DNA of 64,000 nucleotides from Cupriavidus sp. U2. GTDB lineage: Bacteria > Pseudomonadota > Gammaproteobacteria > Burkholderiales > Burkholderiaceae. Positions 1 through 8,731 of this stretch are shown here, one piece after another. How positions within the stretch are numbered: the first letter of the stretch is position 1; the number at the start of each line of letters is the position of its first letter. A program made the position numbers and the translations under genes. Below the pieces are notes generated by a model. That model searched no databases. It was not told where the DNA came from and saw only the letters and a program-made list of their open reading frames with translations. The DNA lies in the NCBI RefSeq assembly GCF_009663685.2, contig NZ_RCOG02000011.1:202187-266186 (forward strand). Reading direction: 5' to 3'.

Positions 1-366
1 TCGGACGACATGCTGATCATTCGGGGCGTGAACGTGTTCCCGTCGCAGATCGAGGAACTGATCCTCAAGCAGCCTGAGCTGGCACCCCACTACCAGCTGA
101 CCGTCACGCGCGACGGCCATCTCGACCGCCTGGCCGTGGCGGTCGAAGTGCGGCCCGAGGTCACGCACCGGCTGTCCGATGCCGACCGCGAGGCGCTGGG
201 CGCGAAGCTGCGCGACGCGATCAAGACCCACGTTGGCATCACCACCCGCGTGGAAGCCGTGCCAGCCGACCGCCTGGCGCGCACCTCCACCGGCAAGGCC
301 CGGCGCGTGCTGGACCTGCGCACTGCGGCGCCACTGGTTCCGGAGGCCGAACGCGCAGCCGCCTGA
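1..366 (+). CDS. paaK: phenylacetate-CoA ligase, C-terminal part (5' end outside window)
   Basis: This is the last 121 residues of an AMP-forming phenylacetate-CoA ligase, which activates phenylacetate to phenylacetyl-CoA in the cytoplasm. The open frame runs in from base 1. The C-terminal AMP-binding domain is recognisable from the GVNVFPSQIEELIL segment, where the PaaK family has its G-(V/A)-N-(V/I)-F-P hinge, and from the near-terminal TSTGKARRV motif carrying the adenylation lysine. No other paa gene follows; the next genes encode acetate uptake. Whether the substrate is phenylacetate or a related aryl acid cannot be told from this fragment. Confidence 0.85.
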   Translation, partial: SDDMLIIRGVNVFPSQIEELILKQPELAPHYQLTVTRDGHLDRLAVAVEVRPEVTHRLSDADREALGAKLRDAIKTHVGITTRVEAVPADRLARTSTGKARRVLDLRTAAPLVPEAERAAA

Positions 367-506
367 CAGGCGGGCTGGCGTGTAGCCTGCTCCCCCGATG
401 ACGCCCTGACTACTCCTCGCCGTCGCCGCCCGCCATGCTCGCGGACGGCCGGCCGCAACGCCTCGACAGAAGGCGTGCCGGCCACGCTTCGCCACTGGAG
501 ACAACC

Positions 507-815
507 ATGACCGAACGGCAATTCGCCTCTATCACCCAACACCCCGACTTCCAGTTGCTGACCCGGCGCCGCGCGCGCCTGGGCGGGTCGCTGACCGCGC
601 TGATGCTGGCCGTCTATTTCGGCTTCATCGGCCTGCTGGCCTTCTACCCGGCTGTGCTGGTCGCACCCCTGCGCGGCGGCACCCTGACCACGGGCATCGT
701 CGCCGGCGCCGCCGTGATCGTGGTGGCATTCGCGCTGACCGCCATCTACGTGCGCAAGGCCAACCGCGAATTCGACGGCCTGACCGCCCGCATCCTGAAG
801 GAGTGCGCAGCATGA
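507..815 (+). CDS. yjcH: DUF485 inner-membrane protein (YjcH-like)
   Basis: Predicted 102-residue DUF485 membrane protein, the usual partner encoded just before the acetate permease ActP. Two hydrophobic helices are visible, roughly residues 30-52 and 62-84, with a charged start and a charged tail ([10 protein letters not shown]). I chose the ATG at 507 because a GGAG lies 7 bases upstream; an in-frame start at 435 would add an unlikely Arg-rich stretch. Its stop overlaps the actP start by four bases (ATGA), so the two are translationally coupled. The molecular role of DUF485 proteins is not settled; the association with ActP is well established. Confidence 0.9.
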   Translation: MTERQFASITQHPDFQLLTRRRARLGGSLTALMLAVYFGFIGLLAFYPAVLVAPLRGGTLTTGIVAGAAVIVVAFALTAIYVRKANREFDGLTARILKECAA

Positions 816-2482
816 AGCGAATCGCAACCCTTGCGCCGACCCTCGCCACCCTCATGGCGCTCGGCGCCGCCAGTGCCTACGCAGGCCCGGCCGTGGACGG
901 CAACGTGGCCGTCCAGCCGTTGAACTGGCATGCCATCGGCATGTTCGTGGTCTTCGTGCTGTTCACGCTGGTCATCACGCGCTGGGCCGCCCGCCGGACG
1001 CGCACGGCTTCTGACTTCTACGCCGCCGGAGGCGGGCTGACCGGCTTCCAGAACGGCCTGGCCATTGCCGGCGACATGGTGTCCGCCGCGTCTTTCCTGG
1101 GCATCTCGGCCATGATGTTCGACAAGGGCTTCGACGGCCTGATTTACGCGCTGGGCGTGGTGGCCGGCTGGCCCATCATCCTGTTCGTGGTGGCCGAGCG
1201 GCTGCGCAACCTGGGCCGCTACACGTTTGCCGATGTGGTCGCCTACCGCCTGTCGCAAAAGCCGGTGCGCATCACCGCCGCGTTTGGCACGCTGACGGTG
1301 TCGATCATGTACCTGGTGGCCCAGATGGTGGGCGCCGGCAAGCTGATCCAGCTGCTGTTCGGCACCAGCTACCTGTCGGCCGTGCTCGTGGTCGGGGTAC
1401 TGATGGTGCTCTACGTGATGTTTGGCGGCATGCTGGCCACCACGTGGGTCCAGATCATCAAGGCCATCCTGCTGCTGGGCGGCACCACCTTCATGGCCTA
1501 CGAGGTGCTCGCGCATTTCGGGTTCAGCCTCGATGCGCTGTTCGCCGCGGCCGTCGATGCCCATCCGAAGGGTCAGTCCATCATGGCGCCGGGCGGGCTG
1601 GTGGCAAACCCGGTCGAGGCCATATCGCTGGGCGTCGGGATGATCTTCGGCACGGCGGGCCTGCCCCATATCCTGATGCGCTTCTTCACCGTGGCCGATG
1701 CGCGCGAGGCCCGCAAGTCGGTCTGCTATGCCACCGGCTTTATCGGCTACTTCTACCTGCTGATCCTGGTGGTCGGATTCGGGGCCATCGTGCTGGTAGG
1801 CAACAACCCGGCCTTCCGCGACGGCGCCGGGCAGTTGATCGGCGGCAGCAACATGGTGGCCGTACACCTGGCGCAGGCGGTGGGCGGCAACATGTTCCTG
1901 GGCTTTATCTCGGCCGTGGCCTTCGCCACCATCCTGGCCGTCGTGGCAGGCCTTGCGCTGTCGGGGGCATCGGCCGTGTCGCATGACCTCTATGCCACGG
2001 TCATCCGCAAGGGCCGCGCCACCGAGGCCGAGGAAATCCGCGTGTCGCGCTTTGCCACACTAGGCATCGGCGTGGTGGCCATCCTGCTCGGCCTGCTGTT
2101 CGAGAAGCAGAACATCGCCTTCCTGTCCGGCCTGGTACTGGCCATCGCCGCCTCGGTCAACTTCCCGGTGCTGTTCCTGTCGATGTTCTGGAAGGGCCTG
2201 ACCACGCGTGGCGCCGTGGGCGGCAGCGTGGTGGGCCTGGTGTCGGCCATTGCGCTGCTGGTGCTGGGGCCGACCGTCTGGGTGGGCATTCTCAAGCATG
2301 GCCAGCCGATCTTCCCGTACGCCAACCCGGCACTGTTCTCGATGACGCTGGCCTTCGGCGCGGCCTGGCTGCTGTCCGTGCTCGACCGTTCGGAAGCGGC
2401 TGCCGGCGAACGCCAGGCCTACCTGCCCCAGTACGTGCGGTCCATGACGGGCCTGGGCGCGGCCTCCGCCAGCCGGCATTGA
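812..2482 (+). CDS. actP: cation/acetate symporter ActP
   Basis: 556-residue sodium:solute symporter family permease for acetate and similar short monocarboxylates, in the inner membrane. The N-terminus looks like a cleavable signal (ending ASAYAG), as in other ActP proteins, followed by about 13 transmembrane segments. Family-typical parts include [19 protein letters not shown] near residue 70 and the [12 protein letters not shown] segment near residue 285. The length matches the family (about 550). The ATG at 812 has GAAGGAG upstream and overlaps the DUF485 stop; a GTG at 803 would fall inside that ribosome-binding site. The neighbouring acyl-CoA ligase end and this pair suggest carboxylate use. 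Confidence 0.95.
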   Translation: MKRIATLAPTLATLMALGAASAYAGPAVDGNVAVQPLNWHAIGMFVVFVLFTLVITRWAARRTRTASDFYAAGGGLTGFQNGLAIAGDMVSAASFLGISAMMFDKGFDGLIYALGVVAGWPIILFVVAERLRNLGRYTFADVVAYRLSQKPVRITAAFGTLTVSIMYLVAQMVGAGKLIQLLFGTSYLSAVLVVGVLMVLYVMFGGMLATTWVQIIKAILLLGGTTFMAYEVLAHFGFSLDALFAAAVDAHPKGQSIMAPGGLVANPVEAISLGVGMIFGTAGLPHILMRFFTVADAREARKSVCYATGFIGYFYLLILVVGFGAIVLVGNNPAFRDGAGQLIGGSNMVAVHLAQAVGGNMFLGFISAVAFATILAVVAGLALSGASAVSHDLYATVIRKGRATEAEEIRVSRFATLGIGVVAILLGLLFEKQNIAFLSGLVLAIAASVNFPVLFLSMFWKGLTTRGAVGGSVVGLVSAIALLVLGPTVWVGILKHGQPIFPYANPALFSMTLAFGAAWLLSVLDRSEAAAGERQAYLPQYVRSMTGLGAASASRH

Positions 2483-2621
2483 TGCCGGCCCCGGGCGGCA
2501 TCGCCATCGGCATGACCGCGCCAAGTTAGAATGGCCGCCAGCGTGGCAGCCGGACCGGACCCTACCGGACCGCCGGCCTGCCACCCCGCCCCATTCCCTT
2601 GTCGCACGGACACTTGCCAGC

Positions 2622-3938
2622 ATGTCGACCTTGCAGATCAGCTTTGAAGACGCCATCCGGACCGCCGGTGTCGGTAAATTCCAGTACCGGCTCTTCGTGA
2701 TATTCGGGCTGGTGTGGATGGCCGATGCGATGCAGGTGCTGTCCATCGGCTTCAGCGCCCCGTCCATCGCCAGCACTTTCGGCGTGCCGGTGCCGCAGGC
2801 GCTGCAGACCGGCACCACGTTCTTCATCGGCATGCTGATCGGGGCGTTCTGCTTTGGCCGCATTGCCGACCGCGTCGGCCGGCGCCCGGCGCTGATGCTG
2901 GCCGTGGTCATCGACGCGGCCTGCGGCGTGGCTTCCGCGTTTGCCCCAAGCCTGGGCTGGCTGATGGTGCTGCGCCTGCTGACCGGCATCGGCGTGGGCG
3001 GCACGCTGCCGGTGGACTACACGATGCTGGCCGAATTCCTGCCACGCGACCGTCGCGGCCGCTGGCTGGTGCTGCTGGAATCGTTCTGGGCGCTGGGCAC
3101 GATCTGCCTGGCCCTGCTGGCGCTGGCCGCCGCGGCCCATGGCAACGACGCCTGGCGCATCATCTTCTTCGTGACCGGCATCCCCGCGCTGGTAGGCCTG
3201 ATCCCGCGCATGTATGTGCCGGAATCGCCGCTGTTCCTGAACCGCAACGGCAAGTCCGAGCAGGCCCGCCAGGTGCTGGAACGGGTGGCCCAGACCAATG
3301 GCCGCAAGGTGACCATCCCCACGCTGCAATCCGAACGCACCGAGCGGCAGTCCGTGTTCGCGCTGTTCACGGCCGCCTTCCGGCGCCGAACCGTGGCGCT
3401 GTTCGCCGCCTGGCTTCTGATCTCGGTGGCCTACTACGCGGTGTTCGTCTACCTGCCCATCCGTCTCAGCGGCGCCGGCTTTGCCTTCATGCGCGGCCAG
3501 GCCTTCCTGGTGATCCTGGCGCTCGTGCAGTTGCCGGGCTACGCACTGGCGGCCTATGGCGTGGAGCGATGGGGCCGCAAGCCGACGCTGATCGGCTTCC
3601 TGCTCCTCAGCGCCGTCGGTTGCATGCTGTACAGCCTGGGCACGGCGTCCGCGGTGGTGGTCGGGTCCACGCTGCTGATGAGCTTCGCGCTGCTGGGCAC
3701 CTGGGGCGCGCTGTACGCGTTCACGCCCGAGGTCTACCCCACCAACCTGCGCGCCACGGGCATGGGCACGGCGGGCGCCGTAGCACGCTTTGGCGGCCTG
3801 TTCGCCCCGGCGCTCATCGCGCCGGTCATGTCGACACATTTCACGCTGGCCCTGGCGATGATCTCCGCCATGCTCGCCACGGCCGCGCTGGCGGTCGGCG
3901 CCGTCAACGTCGAATCGCGGAACCGCGCGCTCGACTAG
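2622..3938 (+). CDS. MFS transporter, sugar-porter/NiaP-like
   Basis: 438-residue major facilitator superfamily carrier with twelve predicted helices. The first cytoplasmic loop carries GRIADRVGRRPALM (about residue 85), the A-motif of the superfamily, and the equivalent second-half loop reads ERWGRKPT. The segment GIGVGGTLPVDYTMLAEFLP resembles the PESPLFLNRNGK-containing sugar-porter/SLC22-like group, which includes nicotinate and aromatic-acid carriers. The substrate is not predictable. The gene stands alone, 139 bases after actP and convergent with the LysR gene that follows. Confidence 0.85.
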   Translation: MSTLQISFEDAIRTAGVGKFQYRLFVIFGLVWMADAMQVLSIGFSAPSIASTFGVPVPQALQTGTTFFIGMLIGAFCFGRIADRVGRRPALMLAVVIDAACGVASAFAPSLGWLMVLRLLTGIGVGGTLPVDYTMLAEFLPRDRRGRWLVLLESFWALGTICLALLALAAAAHGNDAWRIIFFVTGIPALVGLIPRMYVPESPLFLNRNGKSEQARQVLERVAQTNGRKVTIPTLQSERTERQSVFALFTAAFRRRTVALFAAWLLISVAYYAVFVYLPIRLSGAGFAFMRGQAFLVILALVQLPGYALAAYGVERWGRKPTLIGFLLLSAVGCMLYSLGTASAVVVGSTLLMSFALLGTWGALYAFTPEVYPTNLRATGMGTAGAVARFGGLFAPALIAPVMSTHFTLALAMISAMLATAALAVGAVNVESRNRALD

Positions 3939-3965
3939 GCCGGCGGCGTCCATCCGCCGTGCCCG

Positions 3966-4859
3966 CTATTCCTTGTAGATGTGGGTGGCGAAGTAGTCGA
4001 TCAGCAGCCGCACGTTCGGCATCAACCCCCGGCGCGACGGGAACACGGCGTGGATGATGCCGCCTCTCGGCGCCCAGCCGGGCAGCACATCGATCAGCGT
4101 GCCGTTGCGCAGGTCATCCTCCACCACCATGCAAGGCAACTGCACGATGCCGACGCCGGTCTGCGCAGCCTTGCGCAGCGCGCTCATGTCGTCGGTGACG
4201 TAACGGGGCTGGTGCCGGACTTCGGCCGATTGTCCTTCCGGGCCGATCAGCTGCCAGACGTGGCTGCGCGGCGGGCCCCAATCGAGGCTGGGCATGCCCG
4301 CAAGCTCGGCGGGATTCCGTAGCGGTGCGCGGCCTTCCATCAGTGCGGGGCACGCCACCAGACGCTGGTGGCTCTCCGACAGCACGCGCATGACCAGGTC
4401 GCTGTTTTCCAACGGCGGAAAGCGCACGCGCAGCGCCAGGTCCAGGCGTTCGCCGATCACGTCCACGCGGCGGTTGGTCGCCTCCAGATGTACCTGCACC
4501 TTCGGATAGGCCAGCATGAACTGCGCCACCAGTCCGGCCACGCGGTATTCGAGCAACGTCGTCGGGCAGGTCATGCGCACGATGCCCTGCGGCTCGGAAC
4601 GCTCGCGCTCCATGACCTCGCGCGCCGCTTCGGCCTCGACCAGCACGCCGAGACAGCGTTCATAGAATTCGCGCCCGGTCTCCGTGACCGAGAAGTGCCG
4701 CGTCGATCGCTGCAGCAGCCTGACGCCATACCGGGCCTCCAGCGCCGCGATGCGCCGGCTGAGCTTCGACTTGGGCGCCCCCAGCGCCAGACCCGCCTGG
4801 GTGAACCCGCCATGGTCGACCACCTTGACGAAGTAGTAGAGGTCGTTGAGGTCGTCCAT
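3966..4859 (-). CDS. LysR-family transcriptional regulator
   Basis: 297-residue LysR-type regulator: N-terminal winged helix-turn-helix (about residues 1-60, with FTQAGLALGAPKSKLSRRI as recognition region) and a periplasmic-binding-protein-like effector domain. The start is set at 4859 because GGAGG lies 7-8 bases upstream on the minus strand; an upstream in-frame ATG at 4874 would place that site inside the coding sequence. It is divergent from the cysteine hydrolase gene at 5033 across a 173-bp gap, so it probably controls that gene and itself. The sequence is of the DsdC/AaeR-type single-domain LysR group; the effector is unknown. Confidence 0.9.
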   Translation of the reverse strand: MDDLNDLYYFVKVVDHGGFTQAGLALGAPKSKLSRRIAALEARYGVRLLQRSTRHFSVTETGREFYERCLGVLVEAEAAREVMERERSEPQGIVRMTCPTTLLEYRVAGLVAQFMLAYPKVQVHLEATNRRVDVIGERLDLALRVRFPPLENSDLVMRVLSESHQRLVACPALMEGRAPLRNPAELAGMPSLDWGPPRSHVWQLIGPEGQSAEVRHQPRYVTDDMSALRKAAQTGVGIVQLPCMVVEDDLRNGTLIDVLPGWAPRGGIIHAVFPSRRGLMPNVRLLIDYFATHIYKE

Positions 4860-5032
4860 GACTGTTCCTCCCATAGAACACAGACGGCATCTTACGGCAC
4901 TACTGCGCCGGTTTCCGCGAACCTATGATGGCTCCACGCTCCGGTGCCGTCATCGCGACGACGCCGCAGCGGCCGACGCTTCCAACAACGCGTCTGCGAG
5001 ACGCGTGACCCCATCCGTGCAAGGAGATAGCC

Positions 5033-5656
5033 ATGACAACGTCCTACAAGCGCCTGGACAAGAATGACGCAGCCGTACTGCTGGTGGACCACCAGGCCGG
5101 TCTGCTTTCGCTGGTGCGCGACATCGACCCCGACAAGTTCAAGAACAATGTCCTGGCACTGGCCGACCTGGCCAAGTACTTCAAGCTGCCGACCATCCTG
5201 ACCACCAGCTTCGAGACCGGCCCCAACGGCCCGCTGGTGCCCGAGCTGAAGGCCCAGTTTCCGGAAGCGCCGTATATTCCGCGTCCCGGTCAGATCAACG
5301 CCTGGGACAACGAAGACTTCGTGAAGGCGGTCAAGGCCACCGGCAAGAAGCAATTGATCATCGCCGGCGTGGTCACCGAGGTCTGCGTCGCCTTTCCGGC
5401 GCTGTCGGCCCTGGCCGAAGGCTTCGACGTGTTCGTCGTAGGCGATGCATCGGGCACGTTCGATCCGATCACGCGCGACGCGGCGTGGCATCGCATGGCC
5501 CATGCGGGCGCCCAGATGATGACGTGGTTCGGCGTGGCCTGCGAGCTGCACCGCGACTGGCGCAACGACATCGAAGGGCTCGGCACGCTGTTCGCCAACC
5601 ACATCCCCGACTACCGCAACCTGATGACAAGCTTCAAGGTCATGTCGGCGAAGTAA
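5033..5656 (+). CDS. isochorismatase-family cysteine hydrolase (YcaC-like)
   Basis: 207-residue isochorismatase-fold hydrolase of the YcaC type. The catalytic triad of the family is visible: Asp in AVLLVDHQAG (about residue 19), Lys in the central region, and the nucleophilic Cys in GVVTEVCVAFPA (about residue 118), preceded by the cis-peptide-forming Val-Thr. AAGGAGAT precedes the ATG by 6 bases. Known relatives hydrolyse amide or imide bonds, but the YcaC substrate is not established. Divergent LysR gene upstream is the likely regulator. An unrelated isochorismatase-fold gene at 34.3 kb lacks the Cys. Confidence 0.88.
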   Translation: MTTSYKRLDKNDAAVLLVDHQAGLLSLVRDIDPDKFKNNVLALADLAKYFKLPTILTTSFETGPNGPLVPELKAQFPEAPYIPRPGQINAWDNEDFVKAVKATGKKQLIIAGVVTEVCVAFPALSALAEGFDVFVVGDASGTFDPITRDAAWHRMAHAGAQMMTWFGVACELHRDWRNDIEGLGTLFANHIPDYRNLMTSFKVMSAK

Positions 5657-5782
5657 GCGGGGGGGCAACAGGGGGTAGTGGCCAAGCGCGCGGGCAGTCT
5701 CTACGTGGCCGGTCCATCCGTGGATCGGCTCAAGGTCAAACGGCCCCGCGCCACCCTGCCCGACTTCAAACGTGACCTATGA

Positions 5783-5804
5783 AAAAGCGGCGCCGAAGCG
5801 CCCC
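5783..5804 (-). terminator. Rho-independent terminator of the toxin-antitoxin operon
   Basis: On the minus strand a GGCGC-TTCG-GCGCC hairpin with a stable UUCG tetraloop is followed by GCTTTTTC. It lies 7 bases past the yoeB stop codon and closes the two-gene operon. Confidence 0.75.
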
Positions 5805-5810
5805 TACGGG

Positions 5811-6113
5811 TCAATAGTGCTGACGGCACTGCATCACGTAGGTTGTGCCATCCTGGACGATGTAGACCAGGCGGTCGTTCTTGGTGATGCGACGTGACCA
5901 GAAGCCCGTCAAATCGCCTTTCAGTGGTTCCGGTTTGCCGGTGCCCTTGAAAGGGTCACGGGCAATCTCCTCGAGGAGCCCGTTAATCTCCTCCACGATG
6001 CGCATGTCATGCTGCTGCCAGTACAGATAGTCGGCCCATGCGTGTGTGGAGAAACCTACCTTGCAGCTATCTTCAGCGGCTGCCTTGTTCTTCGCCTTTT
6101 GCTTTTGAGACAT
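5811..6113 (-). CDS. yoeB: toxin YoeB (Txe family mRNA interferase)
   Basis: 100-residue RelE/YoeB-fold toxin. YoeB proteins bind the ribosomal A site and cut mRNA during translation. The residues known to matter in E. coli YoeB can be matched: the Glu in GKPEPLKG, the Arg of the SRRITKNDRLVY strand, and the C-terminal His-Tyr (CRQHY ends the protein). An N-terminal lysine-rich stretch of about 16 residues (KQKAKNKAAAE) is extra compared with the usual 84-residue family length; it arises because the start lies inside the antitoxin gene, which it overlaps by 41 bases. No later Met precedes the conserved core, so this start is the only ATG available. Confidence 0.92.
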   Translation of the reverse strand: MSQKQKAKNKAAAEDSCKVGFSTHAWADYLYWQQHDMRIVEEINGLLEEIARDPFKGTGKPEPLKGDLTGFWSRRITKNDRLVYIVQDGTTYVMQCRQHY

Positions 6114-6363
6114 TTAGTGGCAATTCCTTGACGGAGGCCTTGCCAGCTCGAAACTCCGCGATGGATTCGCGCAGACGCGCGGCGTTCTTTTCAGACCCAA
6201 GCAGATGCAGGGTTTCCTGCATGCTGTTGTAGTCCTCGAGAGACAGCAGCACGACATGCTCGCCCCGCTGTCGGGTAATGACAGTGGGCTCGTGGTCCTT
6301 GCAGACCGAATCCAACGCCTGCTTGAAGCCGGCTCGCGCCTCGCTAAAAGTCATGACGTTCAT
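6073..6363 (-). CDS. yefM: antitoxin YefM (Phd/YefM family)
   Basis: 96-residue Phd/YefM antitoxin. The N-terminal DNA-binding half (MNVMTFSEARAGFKQALDSV, then VVLLSLEDYNSMQETLHLL) is typical; the C-terminal part is the charged toxin-neutralising tail. GAGAGGTGA upstream of 6363 is a good ribosome-binding site. The frame stays open to an ATG at 6486 (41 more residues), but that start has a poor site and would put non-family sequence at the N-terminus. Transcription should start near 6505 from the promoter described below, leaving a leader of about 140 bases. YefM normally represses its own promoter, with YoeB as co-repressor. Confidence 0.92.
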   Translation of the reverse strand: MNVMTFSEARAGFKQALDSVCKDHEPTVITRQRGEHVVLLSLEDYNSMQETLHLLGSEKNAARLRESIAEFRAGKASVKELPLNVSKAKGEEQGSR

Positions 6364-6511
6364 ACACTCACCTCTCTGCACCCCAAGCCGCGTCGTTTTG
6401 CGCCAGCTCAAGCAGTTGTGCTTGCCTTGATCCCGTAACAAGGTATGGGGGGGGCGGGACTCCTTAACTTTCGTAGATCCGACCATCGGGTCTACGTCCT
6501 GCTCAAGCAAC

Positions 6512-6540
6512 ATTGTACGAAACTTTGTACGACATTGCAA
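6512..6540 (-). promoter_or_regulatory. yefM-yoeB promoter overlapping a two-site YefM operator
   Basis: On the minus strand TTGCAA (6540-6535), a 17-base spacer and TACAAT (6517-6512) form a sigma70-type promoter. Two GTAC cores within TTGTACGA repeats (plus-strand 6513-6520 and 6525-6532) sit exactly 12 bases apart and overlap it. E. coli YefM recognises TGTACA motifs with a 12-bp centre-to-centre spacing, so this is very probably the autoregulatory operator. It also marks the edge of the module: recognisable permease sequence begins at 6541. Confidence 0.75.
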
Positions 6541-6771
6541 ACCAAGGCGGCCACCGCCACCTACGTGGCCCTGGCCTGGCGCCAGGGCGCGACGCTGGGC
6601 CCGGGCCACGCCGGCTATGTGGACCTTCTGGCCTTCGCCGTGCTGGCGGGCGGTTCCTGGGCAGGCATCCGGCTGGCGGCGCGCTGGATCGGACGCATCC
6701 CCGACCGCGTCCACGCCGTGACCTATCTCGCGCTGCTGACCATGGTGCTCGCTGTCATGCTGGCGGTCTAG
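6541..6771 (+). pseudogene. TauE/SafE (TSUP) permease, C-terminal remnant
   Basis: About 76 codons encode what looks like the last two helices of a TauE/SafE-family membrane permease: the GYVDLLAFAVLAGGSWAG helix, the IPDRVHAVTYLALL loop, and a terminal hydrophobic stretch ending VMLAV. There is no start codon of its own, no upstream domain and no ribosome-binding site. The open frame leftwards to 6445 runs through the YefM operator and is not family sequence. The remnant abuts the toxin-antitoxin promoter, suggesting the permease gene was cut when the module arrived. The family call rests on short C-terminal features only. Confidence 0.55.
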
Positions 6772-6818
6772 CCGCACGGCTATCCCCGGTCAGGCGCCAC
6801 GTCACTCCAGCGGATCAG

Positions 6819-6830
6819 ATTATTAATAAT
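6819..6830. promoter_or_regulatory. AT-rich palindrome upstream of the dehydratase gene
   Basis: ATTATTAATAAT is a perfect 12-bp palindrome in otherwise GC-rich DNA, 97 bases before the dehydratase start. It could be an operator, for instance of the GntR regulator encoded two genes on, or part of the promoter. No binding evidence is available. Confidence 0.35.
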
Positions 6831-6926
6831 GTAGGTGATAATACCGACGACAGTCGGCCACGGCTCGACTATCCTTAGGCCCCACATCATCGAGGGGCGT
6901 CGCGCCCCGGCACACCGCATCCGACC

Positions 6927-8711
6927 ATGTCCCACGACGGCCAGAACCCCAAAGGCGCCGCCCCGCGCCACGACATTGCACCGGCCGACGCCGCCGCCGG
7001 TATCTCCCAGGGCCTGACTCACTACGGAGACCGGGGCTTCTCGCTGTTCCTGCGCAAGGCGTTCATCAAGGGTGCGGGCTACACCGACGACGCGCTCGAC
7101 CGCCCTGTCGTGGGCATCGTCAACACGGGCAGTGCGTACAACCCGTGCCACGGCAACGCGCCGCAGCTGATCGAGGCCGTCAAGCGCGGCATCATGCTGG
7201 CCGGCGGCCTGCCGATGGATTTTCCGACGATCTCGATCCACGAGAGCTTTTCGGCGCCCACCAGCATGTACCTGCGCAACCTCATGTCGATGGACACCGA
7301 GGAAATGATCCGCGCGCAGCCGATGGATGCCGTGGTGCTGATCGGCGGCTGCGACAAGACCGTGCCCGCGCAGCTGATGGGCGCGGCGTCGGCCGGCATC
7401 CCGGCCATCCAGCTCATTACGGGTTCGATGCTGACCGGATCGCATCGCAGCGAGCGCGTGGGCGCCTGTACCGACTGCCGCCGCTACTGGGGCAAGTTCC
7501 GCGCCGAAGAGATCGACGCCGAGGAGATTTCCGACGTCAACAATCAGCTCGTGGCCAGCGTGGGCACCTGCTCCGTGATGGGCACGGCCAGCACCATGGC
7601 CTGCATTGCGGAGGCACTGGGCATGACCGTGCCCGGTGGTGCCTCACCGCCGGCCGTGACCGCCGACCGCATCCGCGTGGCCGAGCAGACCGGCACGGAG
7701 GCCGTGCGCATTGCGCGCGAGCGCCTGACGATCGACAAGATCCTGACGCCGGCTGCCTTCGAGAACGCCATGCGCGTGCTGCTGGCGATTGGCGGTTCGA
7801 CGAACGGCATCGTCCACTTGGCCGCCATCGCGGGCCGCATGGGCTATGACATCGATCTGGCCGAACTGGACCGCATGGGACGCGACACGCCGGTGCTGCT
7901 GGACCTGAAGCCGTCCGGCGACCACTACATGGAAGACTTCCACCACGCGGGCGGCATGGCCACGCTGCTGCGCGAACTGAAGCCGCTGCTGCGCCTGGAC
8001 GCGCTGACCGTCACGGGCCGCACACTTGGCGAGGAAATCGAGCGCGCCGGCCCCGGCTTCAGGCAGGAGGTGGTACGCACGCGCGACAACCCGATCTACC
8101 CGCAGGGGGGCATTGCCGTGCTGCGCGGCAACCTGGCCCCGGGCGGCGCCATCATCAAGCAGTCGGCTGCACACCCGAAGCTGATGGAGCACGAGGGACG
8201 CGCCGTGGTGTTCGAGAACGCCGCCGACCTGGCCAACCGCATCGACAGCGACGACCTGGACGTGACGGCCGACGACATCCTGGTGCTGAAGAACATCGGC
8301 CCCAAAGGCGCGCCCGGCATGCCCGAGGCAGGCTATATCCCGATTCCGCGCAAGCTGGCCCGCGCTGGCGTGAAGGACATCGTGCGTATTTCGGATGGCC
8401 GCATGAGCGGCACGGCATTCGGCACCATCGTGCTGCACGTGACGCCCGAATCGGCGATTGGCGGGCCGCTGGCCTACGTGCGCAACGGCGACCGCATCAG
8501 CCTGTCGGTGGCGCGACGCGACCTGACACTGCATGTCGGCGACGACGAACTGGCGCGCCGCGCGCAGGAAACGCCGGTGGTCGAGCCCACTGCCGACCGT
8601 GGCTATCGCAAGCTGTTTCTCACCACGGTGAACCAGGCGGACCAGGGGGTGGACTTCGACTTCCTCCGCGCTGCCGAAACCCGCGGCAAGGTGCCGGGCA
8701 ACGGCGCCTGA
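6927..8711 (+). CDS. IlvD/Edd-family dehydratase (sugar-acid type)
   Basis: 594-residue iron-sulfur dehydratase of the IlvD/Edd family, which removes water from 2,3-dihydroxy acids. Three cluster-type cysteines are in place: GGCDKTVPAQL (about residue 138), GACTDCRRYWGK (about 175) and VGTCSVMGTASTMAC (about 212). The C-terminal swivelling domain includes RISDGRMSGTAFGT. Sequence style and the partner GntR regulator downstream fit the aldonate (arabonate/xylonate/gluconate-type) dehydratases better than the valine-pathway enzyme, but the two cannot be separated firmly. No aldolase or sugar transporter is adjacent. Confidence 0.85.
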   Translation: MSHDGQNPKGAAPRHDIAPADAAAGISQGLTHYGDRGFSLFLRKAFIKGAGYTDDALDRPVVGIVNTGSAYNPCHGNAPQLIEAVKRGIMLAGGLPMDFPTISIHESFSAPTSMYLRNLMSMDTEEMIRAQPMDAVVLIGGCDKTVPAQLMGAASAGIPAIQLITGSMLTGSHRSERVGACTDCRRYWGKFRAEEIDAEEISDVNNQLVASVGTCSVMGTASTMACIAEALGMTVPGGASPPAVTADRIRVAEQTGTEAVRIARERLTIDKILTPAAFENAMRVLLAIGGSTNGIVHLAAIAGRMGYDIDLAELDRMGRDTPVLLDLKPSGDHYMEDFHHAGGMATLLRELKPLLRLDALTVTGRTLGEEIERAGPGFRQEVVRTRDNPIYPQGGIAVLRGNLAPGGAIIKQSAAHPKLMEHEGRAVVFENAADLANRIDSDDLDVTADDILVLKNIGPKGAPGMPEAGYIPIPRKLARAGVKDIVRISDGRMSGTAFGTIVLHVTPESAIGGPLAYVRNGDRISLSVARRDLTLHVGDDELARRAQETPVVEPTADRGYRKLFLTTVNQADQGVDFDFLRAAETRGKVPGNGA

Positions 8712-8731
8712 CCTGCGGCGGGACAGGCGCC

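Noticed and set aside
746..1984. Long minus-strand open frame opposite actP (412 codons)
   Set aside because: His/Gln/Arg-rich, no family sequence, lies entirely antisense to a clear permease gene; a normal by-product of GC-rich codon use. The same applies to long frames opposite the MFS gene (2562-3953), the ABC-F gene (18599-20236) and actB (36681-39206).
5678..5782. 34-codon frame (GTG start) after the cysteine hydrolase
   Set aside because: Short, basic, no ribosome-binding site or recognisable family; could be a gene remnant but cannot be supported.
6364..6486. Longer yefM from ATG 6486
   Set aside because: The extra 41 residues are not family sequence and the site lacks a good ribosome-binding sequence, while 6363 has one.
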